Assembly (NCBI GenBank): GCA_031285485.1
Contig: JAITWC010000057.1
Location: forward strand, 1 to 11,021
DNA from: Alistipes sp.
GTDB lineage: Bacteria; Bacteroidota; Bacteroidia; Bacteroidales; Rikenellaceae
DNA length: 11,021 nt
Direction: 5' to 3'
Below, piece after piece: positions 5,772 through 11,021 of the stretch. Under the pieces are notes generated by a model. It was not told where the DNA came from. It ran no database searches and worked only from the letters and a program-made list of their open reading frames with translations. The position numbers and the translations under genes are program-made. How positions within the stretch are numbered: position 1 is the first letter of the stretch; the number at the start of each line of letters is the position of its first letter.

Positions 5772-8750
5772 ATGATTGAAAAAAAGATAAGGTTATTACA
5801 GGCGGCCCGTGAGTTCGGCGTTGGGCTGGCGACGATCACCGATTTCCTTGCCAAAAAGGGAACCGTGATCGAAAATTCGCCCAACACTCCCATCACACCC
5901 GAGGTGTACGGTCTGATCGAACGCGAGTTCGGCGGGGGCCGTCCCACTGGGTCGTCGCAAAACATTCGCGAGAGACTCGGCGGGCTGCGGGGCGACGCGG
6001 TGTCGTTGCACGACCGCAAAGAGACCCAGCGACAGGAGAAATACAAGGAGGAAGTGGTTATCAAATCGACCACCGCGAGCGCGCCACCGGCAGGGTTTAC
6101 GGCCGAAAAAGCGGCTCATGCGGGGCCGAAGGTGGTGGGGAAGATTGATCTTTCTCCCAAACCCAAGGCGGCTCCGGCTCCCGAGCCAGTGGTGGTTCCT
6201 AAACCAACTCCGGAACCAGCGCCTGCTCCTAAACCGGCACCCGCACCCAAGCCCGAGCCTGCGGCTGTACCCGCGCCTGCTCCTAAATCGGTATCCGCAC
6301 CGGAACCTAAGTCGGAGCCTGTGCCGGAACCTAAACCGGCACCGGTTGTTGTGCCCAAATCGGCGCCTAAACCTGCTACGAAGCCTGTTACGAAGCCGGT
6401 TGTGGCTAAACCCGTTGTAGAAAAGCCGCAGGTTGTGGTGCAGACCAAGACCTATGATGAGCGGGTGGCGGAGAGTACCACAAATGTGTTCCGGGCCGAG
6501 GAGGAGGGACGTCTCAACGGGCCGAAGGTGTTGGGCAAGATTGACGTGTCGACCCTGCCCACCGATCCGTCGAGGGGCGGACGCAGAGAGAAACGCAAAC
6601 GCATCACCAAAGATAAAGTGGACGTCACCAAACCGCAACCCGGAGGCCAGGGAGGACCCGGCAGCGCAGGCGGCGGACGCGGAGGCGGCTCGGGATCGCA
6701 GTTCGGCAAGGGCGGCGGCAAGGGCAGTTTCGGCAACCGTTTCGGTGGCGGCGGCCCGGGTGGCCCCGGCGGCGGAAAAGGCGGTCCGAGGAACGACGGT
6801 GGTAAAGGCAAAAAGAAAGGTACGCCTAAACCCGTTGTGCGCCCCGAGGTGAACGACGAAGATGTGCAGAAACAGGTGAAGGAGACGCTGGCGCGGCTCA
6901 CCGCCAAAGGCACCAAAGGCAAAGGTGCGAAGTATCGCAAAGACAAACGCGACGAGGCTGCATCACGAGTCGCCGAGGCGATGGAACGCAGCGAACGGGA
7001 ACGCTCGACGTTGCAGGTGACGGAGTTCGTGACCGTGAGCGAGCTTGCCACCATGATGGACGTGGCGGTGACCGATGTCATCATGGCGTGCATGAACCTG
7101 GGGCTCATGGTGTCGATCAACCAGAGGTTGGACGCCGAGGCGCTGGTAATCGTGGCCGAGGAGTTCGGATACAAGGTAGAGTTCGTGAGCGCCGAGATTC
7201 AGGAGTCGATAGGCGAGGTGGAAGAGGCCGACCGGCCCGAAGACCTCTCGCCGCGTCCGCCGATAGTGACCGTGATGGGACACGTAGACCACGGGAAAAC
7301 ATCACTGCTCGACAATATTCGCAAGACCAACGTCATTGAAGGCGAGGCAGGAGGTATAACCCAGCATATCGGCGCGTACAGCGTGGAACTGAATGGCCAG
7401 AAGATCACCTTCCTCGACACCCCCGGCCACGAGGCGTTTACCGCCATGAGGGCGCGCGGGGCGAAGATCACCGACGTTGCAATTATAATAGTCGCGGCTG
7501 ACGACAGCGTGATGCCCCAGACCGTGGAGGCGATCAACCACGCCGTTGCCGCGGGTGTGCCGATGGTGTTTGCGATCAACAAGATCGACAAGCCGGGCGC
7601 CGATCCCGAACGCATTAAAGAACAGCTTGCCGGAATGAACTATCTGGTCGAGGACTGGGGCGGGAAGTATCAGAGTCAGGATATTTCGGCCAAGCAGGGG
7701 TTGAACCTCGACAAGTTGCTCGAAAAAGTGTTGCTTGAGGCCGAACTGCTCGATCTGAAAGCAAATCCGCACAGGAAGGCTTCGGGTGCGGTGATAGAAT
7801 CGACACTTGACAAGGGGCGCGGGTATGTGTCAACCGTGCTGGTCGAAAACGGAACGCTACGCATAGGAGACGTGGTGCTGGCGGGGACATATACCGGCCG
7901 CGTCAAGGCGATGTACAACGAACACGGGCAGAAGGTGGACGAGGCTCCGCCCTCTACGCCCGTTCTGGTGCTGGGGTTGAACGGTGCTCCGCAGGCCGGG
8001 GATACCTTCAACGTGATGGACGACGACAAGAGTGCGCGCCAGATCGCCGGGAAACGCGAGCAGTTGCAGAGGATGCAGGGCTTGCGGACGCAGAAGCACG
8101 TGACGCTCGACGAGATTGGGCGACGCATTGCGATCGGTTCGTTCAAGGAGCTGAACATCATCGTGAAGGGCGACGTGGACGGCTCGATCGAGGCTATGAC
8201 CGACTCGTTAGTCAAGTTGTCGAAAGAGGAGGTTCAGGTGAATGTGATCCACAAGGCCGTGGGGCAGATATCGGAGAGCGATGTACTGCTGGCTGCCGCA
8301 TCGAACGCCATTATTGTAGGGTTCCAGGTGCGCCCGTCGATGGCCGCGCGGAAACTTGCCGAGAAAGAGGAGATCGAAATCCGGTTGTACTCGATCATCT
8401 ACGACGCCATCAACGATATCAAAGACGCTATCGAAGGTATGTTGGAACCTATTACGAAAGAGGAGATCATCTGTTCGGTGGAAGTACTGGAGACTTTCAA
8501 GATATCGAAGGTCGGGACTATCGCCGGGTGTATCGTGCGCGAAGGGCGCATTACGCGGTCGACGCCGATTCGCGTTATTCGCGACGGGATCGTGGTGTAC
8601 ACGGGCCGGTTGGGGTCTTTGAAACGCTTCAAGGATGACGCCAAAGAGGTCGGGCCCGGACTCGAATGCGGTCTCAATATCGACGGGTACAACGATATTC
8701 ATGTCGGTGATATCGTCGAGGGGTATGAGACTGTCGAGGTGAAACGGTAG
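5772..8750 (+). CDS. infB: Translation initiation factor IF-2
   Basis: GTPase that delivers initiator fMet-tRNA to the 30S subunit and promotes subunit joining. The 992-aa product starts with the IF2 N-terminal winged module (RLLQAAREFGVGLATITDFL, 7-26). A long Pro/Ala/Lys/Glu-rich linker (about 127-222), a basic stretch and a Gly-rich segment (about 291-345) follow, then a second IF2_N-type module (about 415-475). The G domain has P-loop GHVDHGKT (503-510), switch I GGIT (527-530), switch II DTPGH (549-553), NKID (603-606) and a later ISAK motif. Domains II, III and the fMet-tRNA-binding C-terminus complete the protein. The motif GPKV(V/L)GKID occurs on each side of the linker (118-126 and 250-258), a feature I associate with Bacteroidetes IF-2. 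Starts 16 nt after nusA and ends before a strong terminator. Confidence 0.97.
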   Translation: MIEKKIRLLQAAREFGVGLATITDFLAKKGTVIENSPNTPITPEVYGLIEREFGGGRPTGSSQNIRERLGGLRGDAVSLHDRKETQRQEKYKEEVVIKSTTASAPPAGFTAEKAAHAGPKVVGKIDLSPKPKAAPAPEPVVVPKPTPEPAPAPKPAPAPKPEPAAVPAPAPKSVSAPEPKSEPVPEPKPAPVVVPKSAPKPATKPVTKPVVAKPVVEKPQVVVQTKTYDERVAESTTNVFRAEEEGRLNGPKVLGKIDVSTLPTDPSRGGRREKRKRITKDKVDVTKPQPGGQGGPGSAGGGRGGGSGSQFGKGGGKGSFGNRFGGGGPGGPGGGKGGPRNDGGKGKKKGTPKPVVRPEVNDEDVQKQVKETLARLTAKGTKGKGAKYRKDKRDEAASRVAEAMERSERERSTLQVTEFVTVSELATMMDVAVTDVIMACMNLGLMVSINQRLDAEALVIVAEEFGYKVEFVSAEIQESIGEVEEADRPEDLSPRPPIVTVMGHVDHGKTSLLDNIRKTNVIEGEAGGITQHIGAYSVELNGQKITFLDTPGHEAFTAMRARGAKITDVAIIIVAADDSVMPQTVEAINHAVAAGVPMVFAINKIDKPGADPERIKEQLAGMNYLVEDWGGKYQSQDISAKQGLNLDKLLEKVLLEAELLDLKANPHRKASGAVIESTLDKGRGYVSTVLVENGTLRIGDVVLAGTYTGRVKAMYNEHGQKVDEAPPSTPVLVLGLNGAPQAGDTFNVMDDDKSARQIAGKREQLQRMQGLRTQKHVTLDEIGRRIAIGSFKELNIIVKGDVDGSIEAMTDSLVKLSKEEVQVNVIHKAVGQISESDVLLAAASNAIIVGFQVRPSMAARKLAEKEEIEIRLYSIIYDAINDIKDAIEGMLEPITKEEIICSVEVLETFKISKVGTIAGCIVREGRITRSTPIRVIRDGIVVYTGRLGSLKRFKDDAKEVGPGLECGLNIDGYNDIHVGDIVEGYETVEVKR
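6160..6434 (+). repeat. Low-complexity Pro/Ala/Lys repeat tract inside infB
   Basis: The DNA for IF-2 residues about 130-220 is built from imperfect short repeats such as CCTAAACCGGCACC and variants, encoding PKPAPAP-like strings. It forms the flexible linker between the N-terminal module and the rest of IF-2. Such tracts can change length by slippage without affecting the GTPase core. Confidence 0.7.
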
Positions 8751-8784
8751 TTATTCTGCCATCTCCCCCCGCTACGCAGAAAAG

Positions 8785-8822
8785 AAAGAGACGTCCTCCG
8801 GTTTGGGGGGCGTCTCTTTTTT
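8785..8822 (+). terminator. Intrinsic terminator after infB, possibly bidirectional
   Basis: A 15-bp stem (8785-8799 with 8805-8819, two G-T wobbles) with loop GGTTT ends in a T-run at 8817-8822. It lies 35 nt after the infB stop. Read from the minus strand, the same stem is followed by CTTTCTTTT, so it could also stop transcription from the convergent nitroreductase gene. The 116 nt between the T-run and that gene's stop (8823-8938) contain nothing I recognise. Confidence 0.9.
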
Positions 8823-8938
8823 GGAATTGAGGTGTGCTTCTATGGGATCAGGGTCAAATAGTTTGGTACGTTGACATATGGCAACAGAAATGAGATCGGG
8901 CGCCAAGGCGGATAACGTGGCAATAAACAGGGTTTTCG

Positions 8939-9637
8939 TCACTTGGCCGGTACTCCGACGGTTTGGGCGAGGATGTAGCGGTAAGTGTCCGGGGCGCCGA
9001 TCACCTTGAGGAACTCATCGCCGGGAGCCATCAGGCGGGTTACCGATGCCATGCCGTTTGCGCAGGCCCACAGGTTGGCGTTCTGGCACTGGGCCATTGC
9101 ATCCATCCCGCAGATTTTCAACTGTTCGGCTTCCGGCATTGTATCGTACCGGCCGGCATAGGCCGCGAGATCGGCAATGTACACAATGTTGAGCGGAGTC
9201 GTGTAGACGAAATCCTGTTGCCCGGCCAGGCGGCGGTGGTCGCCTTCGAGCACGCGGGTCAGCGAGTGCGACGCGGCGTCGTAGAGGTAGATGCCGTTAG
9301 GCAGCACAGCGTAGGTGCGGATCGGGTACATTGCCATTGCGCTCGGGGCGGTGAGCCGTCCGTCGGCGCGGTTCTGGCCCGCCGCTGCCCACAGAACGCC
9401 GGAAAGTTGCTCCAAAGTGAGCCCGTCGGGAGCGTATTCGCGGGTCGAGGCACGTTGCTGAAGCGCCTGAAGGAGGGTTGCGCCGGTTTCGGCGGGGGCG
9501 GTGAGGGTGATCTTTTCGGCTTTCATGTCGTTGGTGGTTTTAGTGTTGTTTTGTTGAGCGCGGCCGGGGCACGCGACAAGGGCGACGGCACCGACCATGG
9601 CGGCGCAGACGATGAGGGAGGAGGCTGTTTTTTTCAT
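8939..9637 (-). CDS. Exported SagB/ThcOx-type nitroreductase-family protein
   Basis: A 232-aa member of the FMN-dependent nitroreductase superfamily, SagB/ThcOx-like group. Visible family features: RASTREY (62-68, the usual RxSxRxF/Y flavin-binding start), LWAAAGQNR...GRLTAPSA (82-100), the strand NGIYLYD (114-120), QNANLWACANGM (185-196) and the C-terminal AQTVGVP (224-230). The N-terminus is a clear export signal: KK, a hydrophobic stretch, then LVAC (20-23), which fits a lipobox. If cleaved there it would be a lipoprotein; a signal-peptidase I site after GRA is the alternative. Substrate is unknown. No azole-peptide (TOMM) partners such as a YcaO cyclodehydratase are present, so peptide heterocycle oxidation is not supported. 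Lies 43 nt downstream of the LRR gene on the same strand; no consensus promoter was seen in between. Confidence 0.85.
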   Translation of the reverse strand: MKKTASSLIVCAAMVGAVALVACPGRAQQNNTKTTNDMKAEKITLTAPAETGATLLQALQQRASTREYAPDGLTLEQLSGVLWAAAGQNRADGRLTAPSAMAMYPIRTYAVLPNGIYLYDAASHSLTRVLEGDHRRLAGQQDFVYTTPLNIVYIADLAAYAGRYDTMPEAEQLKICGMDAMAQCQNANLWACANGMASVTRLMAPGDEFLKVIGAPDTYRYILAQTVGVPAK

Positions 9638-9669
9638 AGCGGATTTCTTATTGTTTAAGCAGTGGGATA

Positions 9670-9774
9670 AATCCTTTTATCTACGGATACGTCAAGTCGA
9701 ACGCGGACGCCGAAGAGCTTGCTGAGGATCTGTTCGCGGGCCTGTGGGTCAACAGCGCCTCGATGGACGAGAAT
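9670..9774 (+). pseudogene. Remnant of an ECF-type RNA polymerase sigma factor (region 2)
   Basis: Plus frame 1 reads NPFIYGYVKSNADAEE (9670-9717) and continues LAEDLFAGLWVN (9718-9753) and SASMDENT (9754-9777). The spacing Y-V-K-S..DAE-x-L-x-x-D-x-F-x-x-L-W is the hallmark of sigma-70 region 2.1-2.2 in Bacteroidetes ECF sigma factors. The frame is closed by TAG at 9637-9639 and TAG at 9799-9801, with no start codon before the homology, so only about 35 codons of a gene of usually ~180 codons remain. It lies antisense to the last codons of the LRR gene. Chance similarity cannot be excluded without a search, but most third codon positions are G or C, as in real genes here. Confidence 0.6.
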
Positions 9775-11021
9775 ACGCCGTTCCACGCCGAGCCCTCGTA
9801 GGCCGCGAGACTGCCTGCGGGCACGTGCAGCACGTCGGCGGTGTTCGTGTTGAAATTATAACCGCCGAGGCTCGGCGGCCGGGACGCCAGACAGGTTACG
9901 TTCGTCAGGGCGTTACAGCGGGCGAAAGCCCTCGCCCCGATGGTCGTCACGCCCTCGCCGAGGGTCACGTTCGTCAAGGCGGCGCAGCCGTAAAAGGTAC
10001 TCGGCGCGATGGTCGCCACGCCGTCGGGAATGGCTACGTCCGTCAAGGCGACGCAGCCGTAAAAGGCGTAGCCGCCGATGGCCGTCGTGCCGTCGGGAAT
10101 GGAGATATTCGTCAAGGCGGCGCAGTTGAAGAAGGCGTTCTCTCCGATGGCCGTCACGTCGTCGAGAATGTCGACCTCCGTCAGGGCGGCGCAGCCGTAG
10201 AAAGCGTTCGACCCTATGGACTTCACGCCGGCGCCGACGACGACCGTTTTGATGGTTTGCCGGTGCGAATTCCACGGAGTGCCGCTGTAACTGTAATCCG
10301 GCATGTCGCCCGTGCCGTGGATGGTCAGCGCGCCGTCTTCCCACAGCGCCCACCGGATACCGTCGTCCTCCCCGCCAAAGGCGACGGGGAGTTGCGCGGC
10401 GGCGGCGGTACCGAGCACGAACGTGGGCGAGGAGACGAGCGAGGGGGCGTCGTCGGTGCCGGTGTCGAGCACGAGGGCCATCGCGTAGTCGGTGATGGCT
10501 GGGTTGTGCGCGAGGCACCGGATGGTGGCGACGTACTCGCCCTTCTTGTCCGGGTCGGACGACGCGGGGGCGACGTCGACGAGCGCGAAGCCGGTCGGCT
10601 CGTTGATGTAGCCCGTGCGGGTGCCGGTCTGGTTGAGTTCCCATTTGTCGAGGGGCACCCAGGCGTCGGACGGGTTGACGACGAACCGGATGCGCGCCGT
10701 CTGTCCCTCGGCGATCGTAACCTTGTCGCCAAAACCCACCAGCTCGATGCGCACCGCGCCCGAGGCCTTGGCGAACTCGAAGCTCCGGTGCGGATCGTTG
10801 TCGTCGTTCATCGTGATGGTGATCGTGCCGGCCGCGCCGTTGTCCACGATGGAGAGGATCGCCGCCTTGTCGCGCGGATCGCCGAGGAGGGTGATCGGGT
10901 CGCCCGCGTTCACCCAACCGTTCGCCGGATAACCGGCGGTCGTGTTGTACTGAATGGTGATGGTGCCGTAGCCGTTGTCCACCGTCCGCACCCGCGGGCT
11001 GACGCCCGCCGCGCCGGGGGT
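9681..11021 (-). CDS. BspA-like leucine-rich-repeat (LRR_5) surface protein, 5' end outside window
   Basis: The frame is open to the window edge, so the N-terminus, including any signal peptide, is missing; 446 codons are visible. Numbering from a GTG at 10991: residues 1-200 are beta-rich, probably Ig-like extracellular domains, with a duplicated VDNG..GTITI motif (4-12 and 50-58). The segment WALWEDGALTIHGTGDMPDY (214-233) is the usual lead-in to BspA-type repeats. Five exact 23-residue LRR_5 repeats follow (256-370; pattern V..IG..AF.GC.ALT.V.IPDG), then a capping segment ending WNGVFSSIEAL (403-413). Such proteins are exported and often mediate adhesion or mucosal interaction; that role is inferred. 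The last 23 residues (LTHRPANRSS... to DLTYP) are unlike known LRR ends and are antisense to a sigma-factor-like sequence, suggesting the original stop was lost by recombination. Confidence 0.85.
   Translation of the reverse strand, partial: TPGAAGVSPRVRTVDNGYGTITIQYNTTAGYPANGWVNAGDPITLLGDPRDKAAILSIVDNGAAGTITITMNDDNDPHRSFEFAKASGAVRIELVGFGDKVTIAEGQTARIRFVVNPSDAWVPLDKWELNQTGTRTGYINEPTGFALVDVAPASSDPDKKGEYVATIRCLAHNPAITDYAMALVLDTGTDDAPSLVSSPTFVLGTAAAAQLPVAFGGEDDGIRWALWEDGALTIHGTGDMPDYSYSGTPWNSHRQTIKTVVVGAGVKSIGSNAFYGCAALTEVDILDDVTAIGENAFFNCAALTNISIPDGTTAIGGYAFYGCVALTDVAIPDGVATIAPSTFYGCAALTNVTLGEGVTTIGARAFARCNALTNVTCLASRPPSLGGYNFNTNTADVLHVPAGSLAAYEGSAWNGVFSSIEALLTHRPANRSSASSSASAFDLTYP
9882..10226 (-). 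repeat. Five tandem 69-bp units encoding LRR_5 repeats
   Basis: Five units of 69 bp (345 bp, no gaps) each encode one 23-residue BspA-type repeat. On the plus strand the block GTCAAGGCGGCGCAG, or a close variant, recurs in most units, so nucleotide identity is high enough for unequal recombination to change repeat number. The fourth unit is the most divergent at its IG..AF positions (TIAPSTF). Confidence 0.85.

Noticed and set aside
4505..6073. A 522-codon open frame on the minus strand across nusA and the start of infB
   Set aside because: It is the mirror of two well-conserved plus-strand genes, spans their junction, and has no recognisable domain. GC-rich third positions produce such long antisense frames.
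8939..9637. A RiPP/TOMM biosynthetic cluster suggested by the SagB-like gene
   Set aside because: No precursor peptide, YcaO or E1-like gene is visible, and the protein is exported, which does not fit a cytoplasmic modifying complex.
8963..9658. A 231-codon plus-strand open frame opposite the nitroreductase
   Set aside because: The minus-strand reading has a signal peptide and family motifs; the plus reading is Gly/Ala/His/Val-biased shadow sequence.
9635..9700. A promoter for the nitroreductase gene on the minus strand
   Set aside because: No TAnnTTTG box with a correctly spaced TTTG was found; the small GGAT-AA-ATCC inverted repeat at 9665-9674 is too short to interpret.

Overview
The window looks like a chromosomal segment of a Bacteroidales bacterium, plausibly an Alistipes/Rikenellaceae-type gut organism (taxon inferred). 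Three things point there. Two promoters match the Bacteroidetes consensus (TTTG, a 19-20 bp spacer, then TAnnTTTG). Most starts have an A-rich leader and no Shine-Dalgarno sequence. The accessory genes, an exported SagB/ThcOx-type nitroreductase and a BspA-like leucine-rich-repeat surface protein, are common in that order. Coding sequence is GC-rich.

Layout. 1-178: unassigned sequence ending in a strong terminator, with a promoter built into that terminator for the next genes. 179-3717 (+): lipA, lipB and recJ, tightly packed (4-nt overlap, then a 12-nt gap) and probably one transcript. LipA and LipB are the two steps of de novo protein lipoylation; RecJ is a single-strand exonuclease. 3718-8822 (+): the conserved rimP-nusA-infB operon with its own promoter, a perfect 5'-UTR hairpin, a structured repeat-bearing spacer between rimP and nusA, and a strong terminator after infB. 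It couples 30S maturation, transcription elongation/termination and translation initiation.

8823-11021: an accessory region on the minus strand. It holds an exported nitroreductase-fold protein and the 3' part of a large LRR_5 (BspA-like) protein that runs off the window edge. Between them, on the plus strand, is a short stretch reading like region 2 of an ECF sigma factor. It has no start codon and is antisense to the last ~25 codons of the LRR gene, so this looks like a recombination scar.

I see no complete undescribed system: no phage, CRISPR array, transposase, tRNA or rRNA. The items most worth a second look are the sigma-factor remnant/LRR fusion (9670-9801), the possible structured RNA with a duplicated motif between rimP and nusA (4365-4473), the leader hairpin before rimP (3770-3793), and the large insertion near the N-terminus of LipA (245-367).
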